Shown: in pieces, positions 51,397-62,879 of the stretch
Numbering within the stretch: position 1 is the stretch's first letter
Layout of the letters: each line of letters begins with the position of its first letter
Origin: Owenia fusiformis
Lineage: Eukaryota; Annelida; Polychaeta; Sabellida; Oweniidae
NCBI GenBank assembly: GCA_903813345.2
Contig: CAIIXF020000009.1
Location: 15,080,347 to 15,144,346, forward strand
Direction: 5' to 3'
Length of the DNA stretch: 64,000 nt
The notes under the pieces: generated by a model
Databases searched by the model: none
What the model was told of the DNA's origin: nothing
The model's input: the letters and a program-made list of their open reading frames with translations, nothing else
Program-made: the position numbers and the translations under genes

Positions 51397-53587
51397 TATA
51401 TATATGCTATAAATTGGAATTATCTTAGTAGGCAACATTGTTGTCATAAAGCTGTGTTAAAGTACATATATAGTGGTACAAAACAAACCAACATTATAAA
51501 CTGTTAAAACGCAATTTTACAAAGCAGTTTACAAAATAATGCTACAAAGCTTTGTTACAAAGTAAAGCAATGTTACAACGTATTGTAGAAAGCAGTGTTA
51601 TTTGAGCAGCTGAGATGAAATATTAATTAGAGTGAATATAATGGTTGACGGTTTAATACTAAATGTCTGTTGTGAATATAATGGTTATAATCTGCAATTT
51701 CATTGGATCTCATGTATGCAATGTATTCATTGTACTTATATGGTGAAATTAATAGTTCTGTTTTTAAAAGAAACATAGTCATTGAAATTGTTAGAAATTT
51801 TATATAGATCTAGATCGATTTATATAGATACAGATATAGACATAAATCTTAAGATTTTCTCCTGAAACTGTTGACAAGTAATCATGTTTTTACGAGCATG
51901 TTTGTTTTATATTAATTTCATGTATTGTGATGTCACAATACTAGTTGTGTCCACTCTCAAACTAATACTCAGATGGGCTAGGCCATTCATGCAGAATATG
52001 GTAATTAAGGAATATGTAAATGTTATCATGTGTAGTATTAACTCTCTAGGCTTTGATGAGGCTTCAAAGAGTAAATAATATGAATATTGTAAAACACTGT
52101 TATAGTTGTATGTTATGAAAATAAGCAATATACGTTTTGAAACCTGCATTTTGTTAAAGAATATACATGGAGTGATAAGTAGGAATGAGGTAGTTTGAAC
52201 AATTTGCAAATAGATTTGGTCACTTATTACTTATTATTCATCATGATGTGTTAAAATGTTACAGTGTATAACCTTCTATTTATTTAGCTAGCTGGCTAGC
52301 TGTTATAGATCGATGTCTTAGTAAAGAAATATAAGAGAGAATTATCACAATACTAAACGTTGACTTGTATTACATTCATGTAGCTTTTATATCTGTAATT
52401 TGATTGGTTAACAGAGAACTGCTAATTTCTTTTCATTAATGAGATTACAGATATAAATGAATAATAAGTTATACATTTATAAGTTATAAATTTATGCGAA
52501 ACAATATTTATTTACACTATAATGCAGGTGCATCTATGTATAATTATTGAATTCATTTTTGATACTTTCATAATATAAGGTCATAATTTTCATGAGAGTT
52601 TTTATGAGAGGATTTCGTTCAGTGTTATGTGCCGAACGAAATGCTTTTGAGACCACATGTATATGTTTACTTCTTGAATATGTCAGATCTTTCGTTCTTT
52701 TACGCAATTAACATATAAAAACGTACATGTATGTCATGTATTATTTATGAATTATTAAGCAGTACAGGTTCTCTGCTTCCTAGCAAGTCGCTTTTAAATA
52801 ATAGTAAACGCATTTTTACTCCTTTTGTAGCTTTGAGAAATATCATATCTTTACATCAACTCAAAACCTTATTAAAGTGTCTCACATATTTGATCAAAAT
52901 TTGCCATGCAAACATGTTAGTCTACTTTACTGGCCCCCCTTGCTGTAACAAGGAACCCAAAACACATTAAAACGTAAACATAAACCAATTAGTCACTTCA
53001 CTATGAAAGTGAGGGGTGTACGCTGTGTGCATGGACTAACACAATATCAGTGGTCATTTACTGTGTCAACTTAGTAACCCTTGCATATCGTGCTCACTCA
53101 AGTATTGAATAATTCTTTTATGATCTAAATGTTTGTGGTTTCTAAAAAAATGTGATATATTTTAGTTAGAAATACATTAATTAATATATTCATGCAAACA
53201 GCACTAGAATGCGGGAAGAAAGAGCAATGGTGACAAAATGCAGACAGAATTTTCCGTAAGGGTTTCAAACATTTCTGAACACAATCATACATGTACTTCA
53301 TGTGTACTGTTATTTTTAGTGCTGTATTTATAGATATAATTTCACATATTAAAATCATATTTTCCAGCAATGACTTCAAATTCGGAACCACCCCCATATC
53401 ACATTTTCTTCAATAACTCCAAACATGTGTAAACATTGACAATGTGCATATAAATTCAGATTTCACGAGCTCTTTCCTATTCGAGTACCTCATACACCCC
53501 TGCATGGATTTGAGTTGGATTCGCCTTTTATACGTGAGCCGACACACTCGCAAACGCTGATTGGATAAAGATTGCGAGAATCTTTAA
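51397..53587 (+). other. 3' UTR of the proline-rich gene and intergenic AT-rich DNA
   Basis: No second gene is recognised. At 51510-51600 the phrase TACAAAGC/TACAAAG recurs about five times, a decayed short repeat. No AATAAA lies close to the stop: candidate polyadenylation signals are ATTAAA at 52871 and AATAAATAAA near 53931, so the UTR end is open. A 14-bp perfect inverted repeat (TTTATATCTGTAAT) lies at 52386-52399 and 52444-52457. A 9-bp hairpin (ATTTCGTTC/GAACGAAAT) lies near 52614-52641. Small frames on both strands here have no recognisable domain. Confidence 0.5.
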
Positions 53588-53747
53588 GCTTGCATTCAAA
53601 AATTCAACTGCTGGCTGTCGGCTGACTCATTTTAACATGAATGTGGATAGTAGCAGGCACTATTCATATATGTTTGTCTCAAAATAGCAATCAAAGCGTG
53701 GTCAAGTCGTCAGATGACAGCTGGCAGTTGAATTCGCGAATGCTAGC
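53588..53747. repeat. 160-bp fold-back repeat
   Basis: Arms at 53588-53626 and 53709-53747 are imperfect inverted copies. Shared tracts are GC(T/A)(T/A)GCATTC, AATTCAACTGC and GCTGTC. No coding is seen. It is probably a small MITE. Confidence 0.6.
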
Positions 53748-54215
53748 TTTGTCTATCTATCTAGCTAAACGTTTGAGATTATGTTTTCTAGCCAGTAAAC
53801 ATGCGGTTTCTTATACCACACACATATAAACATGTTCTATATGTCTCTGCTAATACATATGTATTGTATGAAATCACGCTTGGATACTTTAGCCAGGCTT
53901 GGTTCATTTGTTACACAGAAAGCAATAAATAAATGTTAGATAATATCAATACAAAATGAATACGTATTATGTATTTTAAATATATTCAAGTGGAATCTTT
54001 ACATCTGAGTGACCGTTATCTGAAGTTTAAGTTGTGAGCGAAATCTTTCTATTGACAGAACTATCATTTTCGTTTTCTGATGATTGTTGTACTCTTAGAT
54101 TGCTGTTCTGTAATCACTTTGGTAGTTTCCCATTTGCACTTTTCATACATGATATTGAACATCTATAGGTGATATATAATTACGATGTAAGCGCCATCTA
54201 TCAAAATAAATAAGG

Positions 54216-54647
54216 GTTATGTACTGGGAGGTTTTGGATATGGGGTTTATCCAGAGGGAGATATGCATATCTACCTGAGGGACCGTAGGGACCGAAGGTA
54301 GATGTGCATATCTCACGAGGGATGAACCTAATATCCAAACCGACCGTACATAACTGCTTTATCCTATACCAAGTAGAGTTTTCTAATTTTCTTTCGATTT
54401 TTTTCCCAATTTTTTTTTATTTTTTCAATTTTTTCACATTTTTCTAATTTTTTTCGATTTTTTCAAATTTTCATTTTTAACATTTTTTTAACATTTTTCT
54501 TTTTTTCAATTCTAAAAAAAAAATTCGAAGCGGGAAGATATGCCCTGGAGCGGGAGATATGGAGGTTCAGGATATGGAAACCTCAAAATCAGGATACGGG
54601 ATATATCTTACCAACTTATCTCCCCAAAACTCTACTTGGCATAGGAT
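54216..54647. mobile_element. Compound fold-back element
   Basis: 54216-54355 is an imperfect palindrome. Outer arms are GTTATGTACTGGGAGGTTTTGG and its mirror; inner arms contain GATATGCATATCTACC against GGTAGATGTGCATATC. Next to it, 54361-54382 (ATCCTATACCAAGTAGAG...) and 54626-54647 are 22-bp inverted copies with one mismatch. They enclose a T-rich low-complexity tract (54382-54520) and GAAGCGGGAAGATATG-like sequence. There is no coding. Both parts look like one miniature element or two adjoining ones. Confidence 0.65.
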
Positions 54648-55639
54648 AATACAACGTACATCACTTCTACTTCCATAAACAGTCAGTATGCAGCCAAAGC
54701 ATCATCTATACCTTTTTCTCTCAAGCCTAACAACGTAATCTGGAGTGTCCGCCAAAAAGTGGATTCGGTTTAATGCTGCAATATGATTCAAAATCTAAGT
54801 CAAAATGGCGAATTTCGAAAGACTATCCGGCGAGTCCGTTTTTGAATGTTTTAATGATTCAACTACCGGTAGGTGCAATGTTTGTTAAGTTCCTGTGTCA
54901 TCATGACCCTGGTATATTTTTACAATATCGAAACAGGTCTCGGATCATATTCATCTGTTTGATATGGCTATAAATTGACAACATTTTAAATGGAATTTTT
55001 TTGGTTACTGAAGTTCATACCGACTGTTACACCCATATTGACGTTACTTCGAGAAAACGCTCAGTACGCATGCGATGTGGATCTTGTCTGATACTTTATG
55101 AACCAAGCCGTGTTTGGTATTCGACTATTATTTTATTAGTACTAAACAAAAATTTAAAAAGGCCTTAGGTAAGCTTTAAGTCCTGTTTCAGAACCCCTAT
55201 TCTAACTTCCTGGTTCCTAGCAATTTTTTTCATAAATACTCATTTATTTCTTTAAATCATTAAATAAGATATACATTGTTAATCACGGCGTAATCGCCCA
55301 TAAAGGGCATTTCTACTGCCGCTTTAAGTGAATTTAAATACAATATAATTATATTGAGTCATATTCATAGTTAGTATAAAAAATATATAACATTTAAATA
55401 CAACCTGTTTTACTACCTGTCTGTACCATACCCCTGTTGGTGCCCTGAAATTGAATTACTGTTATCGATTGTTTAATTGTGTTTAATGTTGTGCTGTCTC
55501 TCGAGCTCCACAGTCACAATATGGATCGTTAATGAAAGAGAAATTATGGTCAAAAAGATCGGATTTAAAATATTTACTCTTATCTTATGTAGTATAATTT
55601 CGTCTTTTCTATCAAGATTCTGTATGTAGGAGGTTGAAA

Positions 55640-55840
55640 TAGTAGGATCCATGTTATTAGTGAGATGATCGTTTAGTTTTTTTTGAAAAGTGAGAAGCTG
55701 TTCGTTTCCTTATGGTCTCTAGGAAGACGGTTCCACAAGGTTATCATTGAGCAAACTGTTCCCGTTTCCATTTTTTTACTAATTGAGCCTGGTAATTTGT
55801 AGTCGTTGGTTGTCGCGTCTGAGGTGATTTATATCGTTCA
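55640..55840 (-). pseudogene. Non-LTR retrotransposon (LINE) relic, C-terminal end of ORF2
   Basis: On the minus strand 55679-55748 reads ITLWNRLPRDHKETNSF followed by SLFKK. This fits the LWNxLP...S...FK signature near the C-terminus of CR1/L2/RTE-like reverse transcriptase polyproteins. About 60-100 bases 5' of this, in another frame, is LRRDNQRLQITRLN, which matches the segment normally preceding it. Frameshifts and stops separate the pieces, so it is dead. The rest of the element is absent. Confidence 0.6.
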
Positions 55841-55884
55841 AAAATCCGTTTTACGCGGTTCCTAGCAATGCTATCCAATAGTTC

Positions 55885-56100
55885 TCCCATATAGCCCAGC
55901 TGTACTAGCGTGGGTACCTCTTACGCAAAAGGTCCCGGATTCAATCCCCGGTTCAGGAAATATTTAATTCGCTCGTTTGCATGGTGGTGTGTACTTGTAT
56001 GTCTATGTATGAGTGCACATAAAATAACTTAGGGCTCCTTTAAGGAGGGGTTTCTGGGTCTATCTTCCAGGTTAATTACGTAAATTGCTAAAACAGGACG
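55885..56100 (+). mobile_element. tRNA-derived SINE
   Basis: A pol III A-box-like TAGCCCAGCTG at 55892-55902 and a B-box-like GGATTCAATCC at 55937-55947 are spaced about 35 bp apart, as in a tRNA. The tRNA-like part runs from about 55890 to 55962 (TATAGCCCAGCTGTACTAGC ... GTCCCGGATTCAATCCCCGG). Acceptor ends do not pair well, so it is not a functional tRNA. The following sequence to about 56100 (TTCGCTCGTTTGC, GTGTGTACTTGTATG, AAACAGGACG) is probably the unique body. The 3' end is not defined. Confidence 0.6.
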
Positions 56101-56822
56101 TTTAGCTTGCTTTTTGGAACTTTTTGTTGGTACTATACTTGTATACCAAATTAAATCAATTACTCATAAACAAAAACAGGAGAAACATATGTTAGTAGAC
56201 CCATGCCTATATTCATCGATATATTCAATTAAATTCATACATGTGTAGATACATACTGTAGCATATAAAAAATAAAAGCGTACTAGATGCATCAATATTT
56301 AGTTATCATTGCGTTATTGTGTATTGCTTTTATGTAAATGAGAAGAAACGTGTCTGATTCTAAACTTTTTTATAACTCCATTCCCGGATCTCGTGCTGTT
56401 CCTGCAAATTATTTACAAATAACCGGGAAAAAAGAGACGAGGCGGAAAATATTGCCAAACCAGTTAAAAAGCAAAAAACTTGTTTGCCCCATCCTGAATC
56501 GGCTACGCTACAACATTTTCATTATTCAGATTCCAAAATGGCGGCTATGTACTCTGTCAGAAATATGAATGTAAACCAATCATCGGAAATCATACTTATA
56601 AAATACTATTAAAATACGAGGGCGTCTGCCCCATCCTGGTTACACTATAGAATAGACACACATTGGGAAACATCATTTTAACCTCGAGAGATGTACAGTT
56701 GTTCAGAAATTGTAGATCTCGTTCTTCCAAACAAATAGGATGGCTACACGTACAGCCATGTATCAATTATAGGTAAGTCATAGTTTTATCAATCTATACA
56801 ATTATCGAACATGTAACTGTAT
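56101..56822. other. Intergenic DNA downstream of the metallopeptidase-like gene
   Basis: Mostly AT-rich with no gene recognised. CCAAAATGGCGGC at about 56534 resembles a YY1 site and is matched inside the LTR-like sequence near 63553. No AATAAA is seen on the minus strand close to the stop at 56823; GATAAA on the minus strand near 56784 is a weak candidate. Confidence 0.4.
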
Positions 56823-59512
56823 CTAACAGTTTCCCATCCTTTGTACGAAATCGTTGTAACTGTGGATGCGACCTCTATTTGCTTCAAGAGTTTTCCACAT
56901 CGCTGGATGTCCTTTGCATTTGGCAAGTTTACAAAGCGCCGCCGCTACGTTGCCTTCAATCTTCATGTCCGTTCCGTCTCCTGAGGTGTAACTGCAATCG
57001 CCTGCCCAGTATTCTGCCCAGCCCTCATTGAAAGCGAATCCTTCGTTTGTCGACATATACAAGTTATGGTTACGAGCATACCCGTATCTATAGGGAAAGA
57101 TGATGATAATTTTAATATTCCAAGTAAGTTAACTTTTGGTTACAGAGACTCTACATACTGTTTACATGTTATAATACATTTAAGAAAGGAAAGATTAGGA
57201 TTCATATACATCTAATATTAATGAATATTAATATCATACCTAGCCACGTCGACCAAGAAATGTGCGGCAGAGCCATCCAACGTATGCCGTGCAATATGCG
57301 CCAATTCGTGCTTTGCGGTGTTGCCAGTCAGACTGTACCCACTTGGAATTCGAATTCTTTGCGTCATAGCCCAAGGCGTACCGCCATGGATCAAGGCGTT
57401 CGTCACAACATAAACGCTACTGCGTGGTAGGGGTCGCCCAGCCCGACTGATGAAATCCCGAACAGCATTCCTAAAATGGTTGTAAGCCTTGCAATGCTCA
57501 TCGTTTAAATTCACGGTACCAATGTTGAACGCTCCGCTAAAATTCTTCTTCCAGCTAGATTTGTAGCGACGGGTAGAGGAAATCCGATCCTTTACCATCA
57601 TTTTGTCTAAAAATAGCATTTAAAGAGTTACTGGGGTAGAAATGCATTTTGATAAAACAATAAAGCTATCCTGAATAAAATTGACACACACGGTTTTAAA
57701 CACAGAGCGGCAAAGGAAAACTGAACCCTTTCTTACAAAGTTTAGGGCAGTGTTACGCATGACCAACTACGACGCGTATTAAATTTACACACGTGTCGAA
57801 AAAACGTCAAGGATGGTGAATACTCTCTGAATTTTGTCGCCCTGTAAATCCAAGTGAGCAAAAATCCTGGTAATCAATGATACATTTTATACCAGACGCT
57901 TACCTTGATAATTGTAGTCTAACTGAACATACACATCCGGCTTCCCATCAAATACATCTCTACCTCGACCAGACAGGGAAAATCCTCCGTTTGCATCAGT
58001 CCATCCTGAAATAAAACGTGTACAGAATTTGGCGATTACACCAGCTGGGATCTTCGTAACGTCATTGTTGCGGTATCTGCATTAAAATCATGGTTAATCT
58101 TCCGAGTGCCCGCACGTTTAACCGAATAACCATGTAACGAAAAACATAGTGCCGAAAAGCTAATACACGTTAAAAAGCACTGTTCCTAAAACCAGCACTA
58201 TTTGATTAGTTATATTGCTAAATATTGTATTTGTTGAGTGGGGCGCTTGAGTGGATAGCGGTAGTGGATATTACAATACGCTTTTTTGAGAGACTCTTAT
58301 TTACTGAGTAATCAAGATTACTTCCCCCAAAAATGAAACAACCGCATTGACTTTTTAAGTACAATATGCTGGTACATTGAACAGTAAGAAGAAAATCATT
58401 TCCAGGATGGCCAAAAACGGACACTGATAGTTTATTTTAGGTTTAATATAGTTTATAGTTTATATTATTTATATAGCACAAGGGGTAGAAACGTGTAAAG
58501 TACAAGGTGGTCCAAAAATTGGACATTCGATTTCAAAAATAAATCTTAATTTTATTGATGAAAATATCATATTACATACCAGTGGACAGGGGATTTAATT
58601 ATTTTCAATCTGGTATATCTAATAGGTTCAAATTTATAATAATGCAACCAGCGTCCATATAAAAATGACATCATTTTCGTTTCAAAACGGTTTGTCAACA
58701 TAGACAGATGTTCAATATGTCCAACGTTTTGATCAATTACAACCCTCAATCTCGGCATAAATTGATTGAAATGCTTTTGAAATAATGAATTCCACTTATC
58801 AACAATTCTGTCCTGAATAGATGTAAGAGGTTTAAGGTACACATTGGGTGATCTGTGGTTTTGGAAGGATGAATCAATATGTCCTACACAGACGACTAAT
58901 TCCTGATCTCATAGTTTGATCATTACTTTTTACAACAAGATGGGACTCAAAGCCATAGATCCCAAAATACTGTCAAATATTTCAAGGAGAAAGTGCATCG
59001 ATTCAGGTTCACTCCCCTAATCACCCCCCCCCCCCCGATTACCCGATGCCAACGGTTTGATCATAATAAGCACTTTATTAGAAAGGTATTAACATTGAAT
59101 GACATTTTACAGAAGTAAAATAGGTGTTTTGACACAGAAGATTCCAAACAATTTGTTCATTTATTTGCGTAGTGTTGAATTCACATTTTTCAAAGCCCCA
59201 GTTCAATGAGGTCAAAAAGTTAAAATATGCAATTTTTAAATGTTTACATTTTAACTGTTTTGTTTACTAGATTTACTGTTTTTAAAACAAACCATACTGA
59301 TTCTAACCTGAAGCGATGGTTTTTCCGTAAATGCCAACCAATTCTCTATCTTTGATGTAAACACGGGCGTCCGCTATGGGCGTTCCGCCACATGTAAACC
59401 TGCCACTCGCAGAAACATCGTAATATCTTCTCTTCCTGAAAAACCACCCTTCGCATTGGTATGTAACACCAATTATCACTAACGCAACGAAGCAAATATT
59501 ACGGCATACCAT
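56823..59512 (-). CDS. Secreted protein with transthyretin-like domain and C-terminal zincin-like metallopeptidase domain (312 aa)
   Basis: Four coding exons on the minus strand are 59512-59308, 58005-57904, 57606-57240 and 57087-56823 (stop TAG). All introns are GT-AG (donors GTTAGA, GTAAGC, GTATGA) with phases 1, 1 and 2, and joined length is 939 nt. The ATG at 59512 has a good context (ACAAAATGG). Residues 1-22 are a signal peptide (hydrophobic FVALVIIGV). Residues 34-103 resemble the transthyretin-like family of invertebrates: SGRFTCGGTPIADARVYI, then GWTDANGGFSLSG and DVYVQLDY. Residues 202-206 are HELAH, and NEGWAEYW at 245-252 would supply a third zinc ligand (E246), as in the EGxAEY helix of gluzincin/peptidase-MA-like families. 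C256, C277, C282 and C312 could form disulfides. It is predicted to be an extracellular zinc peptidase of unknown substrate; activity is inference. No operon or partner gene is visible. Confidence 0.85.
58495..58860 (-). pseudogene. Tc1/mariner transposase relic in intron 2
   Basis: The minus frame at 58842-58567 contains DRIVDKWNSLFQKHF, then MPRLRVVIDQNVGHIEH. This matches the C-terminal end of Tc1/mariner transposases (xWNxL...MPRRxxAVIxxxGxHxEY/H). Downstream, at 58495-58528, GGTGGTCCAAAAATTGGACA looks like a terminal inverted repeat. No matching opposite end or catalytic DDE region is seen up to about 59050, so the copy is truncated at its 5' end. It lies in the 1302-bp intron (59307-58006) of the zincin-like gene on the same strand. 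Confidence 0.6.
59024..59037. repeat. Poly-C tract
   Basis: A run of about 14 C within the intron of the zincin-like gene, a simple repeat. Confidence 0.8.
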
Positions 59513-59528
59513 TTTGTCGTCACTAAAC

Positions 59529-59720
59529 CTAAAAAAAATACACTTGAGCCATTACATTCATGACACACTAATAGTATGATTATATTTAATTCACCAAGAT
59601 ATAATTCCTGAACATTTATTTCAACTAACCTCGATAGGAATCCAGTCCGAGCCCTGCATCTACTCCCTCTAACAAGGAAACGAATGAGTTATTAGGTGAA
59701 ATGATCATTTATATAACCTG
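59529..59720 (-). promoter_or_regulatory. TATA promoter, noncoding exon 1 and 5' UTR intron of the zincin-like gene
   Basis: On the minus strand TTATATAAAT at about 59707-59716 is a TATA box, giving an expected start about 30 bp downstream, near 59680. A short untranslated exon would end at 59630 with donor GAG|GTTAGT. An intron of 101 bp follows (59629-59529) with acceptor TTTTTTTTAG at 59529-59530. Exon 2 then starts at 59528, 16 bases before the ATG. This is a complete and consistent arrangement, but the start site is predicted only. Confidence 0.6.
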
Positions 59721-59889
59721 GGGCGTAGACGTGTTTTTTAGAAAACAGTTTGTTTACTAGTGATTTTCTACGAATTGGGTATTTTGAAAAGGCATAACTT
59801 CCTTCTCCCAGGATCAACAAATCTCGATCCTCATCTGTAGTGGTTAAATAAAGTTGGACGTGTCAATATTTAGTTAATGAAATGCTCTA

Positions 59890-61640
59890 CGAAAAAACAT
59901 CACTTTCGGCAAATTCGTGGAAAGGAATGGTATTGATATGGAGAACTTTTTGAACACACGTTTCTCTAAAATCAGTAATCAAAAAATTCTGAAAATTTTA
60001 AAGGGTTCCGATAAGCTTCCCGTATAAAAACAATATGGGGGCTCCTGGATCAGTCCATTTTTAAGAAATAAGGGGAGTTCTGTAAAATCCAGTTTAAACT
60101 GTCTTTGAGATAAAGTAATCCGTTAATAATGATTTTGAAAACATTATCCATAGAGTGATTGCGTTCAAAGAATATGTACAACAGCCAATATAAATCCTTG
60201 TATTAGAACTGCTTTGTTTCATTTGTAGGATATTTCATATGCCAAGCTGTGTGCTATTACGTTATGGGGAAATTTAGATGTCAATTTTTCCTTATTATAC
60301 ACAAATAGAAAATCCTGAAACTTCACCCATAAATGTGGAATTGATTTGTCAAAATAAAAATCGCCCTTTTATAAATGTGTGACGATCTATAATATACTTA
60401 TGCTATATAACAGTTAGAGGTGTTGACACAACGACCTCGAGCCTGTGAACCCTTGAGTATTATTCCGGGATCGGGTCTTTATACTAAACTGTGAGCAACA
60501 CCAGAAACGAGCGTTCGATTTGCTAAACGATATGCGTCACCCTTTAAACAGTGTCAATTTAATGGTCATCTTTTGAATGGTAACAATATAATTTGAAAAA
60601 ATGTATATACTTTTATCTATATTGTTTTAGAAAACACATCAACCACTTGTTTTGTTCTTGAGATCATGTTTCCAGAGTGAGAAATGAAACATCTTTCCTA
60701 ACCTCATTGGAACAAAACGATATAAACACAACATGTTTAGGTCTCTCAATATTGTAATTGTACAAACGAAAGGAGTACGTGGGTTATCGCAAACAATATC
60801 AGAAGGTTATATCTTGGATTATGACTATTTTCTGACAATGAAGACAAGTTTATCTTTTAGATCAATTAATTATCTCAAAGAAAATTATGCACAGTAATAA
60901 TGAATTCAAACAAACTAGGAGATATTTAACTAGCAATTAACCAACACACTTTTTCAAAGATGTTGACCCCATTTTCACCAAAAATGCAATCATTTTTTAC
61001 AATGTTTAATGCATTACTATTCTTTATTTTGATGTATCAAATAGTTCTTGAAAGAAAAACTTAATTGCATTAAGATAAGTGTTCCCCATGTTATTTCTCC
61101 ATTGAAAAATCTGATGTTATCCATTGGTTTCAGTTCATTTCGGTCATCCAAATTGAATATCTCTAAAGTCCCTGGAGCAATCAAATTTTCCTTTTAGGAA
61201 ATCGATCATGTCTTAAAGCACATTCTAATTATGCATTCAACAATATAATAATAGGTTGCATTTTTTGGTGAAAATTAAGTCAATATTTTTGAAAAAGTAT
61301 GTTGATTGGTCCATTGCCCCTTCAATATCACTTAGGTCTGATTAACTAAATTATCATTATATATACTTTTCTTGAAGATATTGAATGGATCTAAAAGATA
61401 CACCCATGTTCATGATCAGAAATATTCATAATTCAAGTAAGAATCGTTTGAAATTGTTTGCGATAACCTACGTGCTCCTTTTTGTGAATAAATGACATCA
61501 ATCAGTGAACAATACATCAAATACCGTGTTTTTTAAAGAATGTTTTCAATGATTGGCTTAAGAGAAAAACATTGTTGAATTCAGTTCTCCATATCGATAC
61601 CATTCCTTTAATATTTAAGTTTCAAAATGATAAATTCTTG
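59890..61640. mobile_element. Large imperfect palindrome (fold-back element) of about 1.7 kb
   Basis: Three inverted pairs lie in nested order. 59921-59947 pairs with 61583-61609 (AAAGGAATGGTATTGATATG). 60769-60797 pairs with 61453-61481 (ACGTGGGTTATCGCAAACAA). 60948-60990 pairs with 61256-61301 (TTTTCACCAAAAATGCAA). Weaker similarity fills the arms between the second and third pairs, and the centre is near 61120. The left arm has about 700 extra bases (roughly 60005-60700) that the right arm lacks, so something inserted into the left or was lost from the right. There is no coding. The left end lies about 200 bp upstream of the TATA box of the zincin-like gene. Confidence 0.75.
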
Positions 61641-62348
61641 AATTAGTATATCACAACCTTTCTAACAACAGTTCGAGGCCCTAGAGTAACGGATGAATAG
61701 GCGTTTACAAGAAGAGACGTGGACAAATATTCCTGAGATCAACGTGACTTATTTAAATTAAAACCTAAAAATGACTCATTCTTACAGGGATACTATGAGT
61801 ATGTTTAAAGTTCATTTCATTTACATGTTGCTTTAATAATATGTTTTAGTAGATCAGTTTTGTGGATCTGTTGCCTTATAGGGTACAATGTATTGAAATT
61901 GTTTTATTGTAAAATAGAGTCTAGTATGACATAATTACACTACGGGGATGTTCTCACAAGGCGCAGTATGACGTATACGTATTGTAATGACCTGACCTAG
62001 TTTTATCACTGAAAGGGCCGATGTCAAATCACTACATTAAAAATAGATGGGACTCTGGGTTTAACTACAAGTTAATTTATTGTGTATTCAGTTGGTTGAA
62101 TTTGGCTAAAAGAGGGCAGCACTATAATATGTTAGGTATTTATGAATAATTGAATATTCACCAGCAATGGACTATCTCTTCAATGACAGTACCTTACTAT
62201 GTCACACTGGTAATGTGAAGTTTCTGGTCCTGCTTCCACAAAAATCATAGAATTGGTAACGTGCTCTATTAAACCAAAAACCCCGAATATGTCACTTACC
62301 GTCTTGTTCTCATTTATAAGGCTCTATGGAAGACTCACTGTGTGATTA
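61641..62348. other. Intergenic AT-rich DNA, nothing recognised
   Basis: No coding frame, RNA gene or clear repeat was found between the large palindrome and the minisatellite. Confidence 0.5.
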
Positions 62349-62606
62349 ATTGTGGACAAATGACAACTGTGGACAAGTATGATTTCGCAATTGTGGACAA
62401 AGTGTAATTGCACAATTGTGGACAAATAGTAATTGCACAATTGTGGACAAATGACAACTGTGGACAAAAGTGATTTCACAATTGTGGGCAAAGTGTAATT
62501 GTACAATTGTGGACAAATGACAGCTGTGGACAAATATGATTTCACAATTGTGTGGACAAAGTGTAATTGTACAATTGTTGACAAATGACAGCTGTGGACA
62601 AATATG
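62349..62606. repeat. TGTGGACAA minisatellite, about 12 units
   Basis: TGTGGACAAA recurs about twelve times with alternating spacers of about 15-25 bp (ATGACAAC, GTATGATTTC, GTGTAATTGCACAAT). Three such units form a compound repeat of about 66-69 bp (starts near 62452, 62518 and 62587). Frames across it are repeat artefacts. Confidence 0.9.
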
Positions 62607-62666
62607 TCTGAGTTATATTAGGCCAGCATGGGGAATATAAAATCTGTAAATAATATAAGTTGAAAC

Positions 62667-62776
62667 TCAAGGAAAATTTGGGCAGCACTTCCCCTAGTAT
62701 CAGTGAAAATCAGATTGGGGAGGGGAAAATTTGGGCAGCACTTCCCCTAGTATGAGTGAAAAACAGATTTGGGAAG
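62667..62776. repeat. Tandem duplication of about 53 bp
   Basis: GAAAATTTGGGCAGCACTTC continues through CCCTAGTATCAGTGAAAATC. The whole block is repeated directly after itself with a few substitutions (GTATGAGTGAAAAACAG). Confidence 0.85.
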
Positions 62777-62879
62777 GACAGATATTATAATTGCTATATC
62801 AGGCCATACATCACTTGTTAAAAAGGAACTGTGTCTTCAAGGTAAGGCTGTATCTTCCATTCAGGGGGTTGGGAATTGT

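Noticed and set aside
52731-52970. Small frames in the 3' flank of the proline-rich gene (also 51884-52209 and 53125-53397)
   Set aside because: They have no recognisable domain or splice support. They overlap on both strands and have the base composition of noncoding DNA.
55890-55962. Functional tRNA gene
   Set aside because: A and B boxes are present, but the acceptor stem does not pair and a long non-tRNA tail follows. It is better explained as a SINE head.
58218-58424. 68-codon minus-strand frame in the intron of the zincin-like gene
   Set aside because: There is no domain, it lies inside an intron, and AT-rich sequence makes such frames common.
62324-62584. 86-codon frame over the TGTGGACAA minisatellite
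   Set aside because: It is a repeat translation only.
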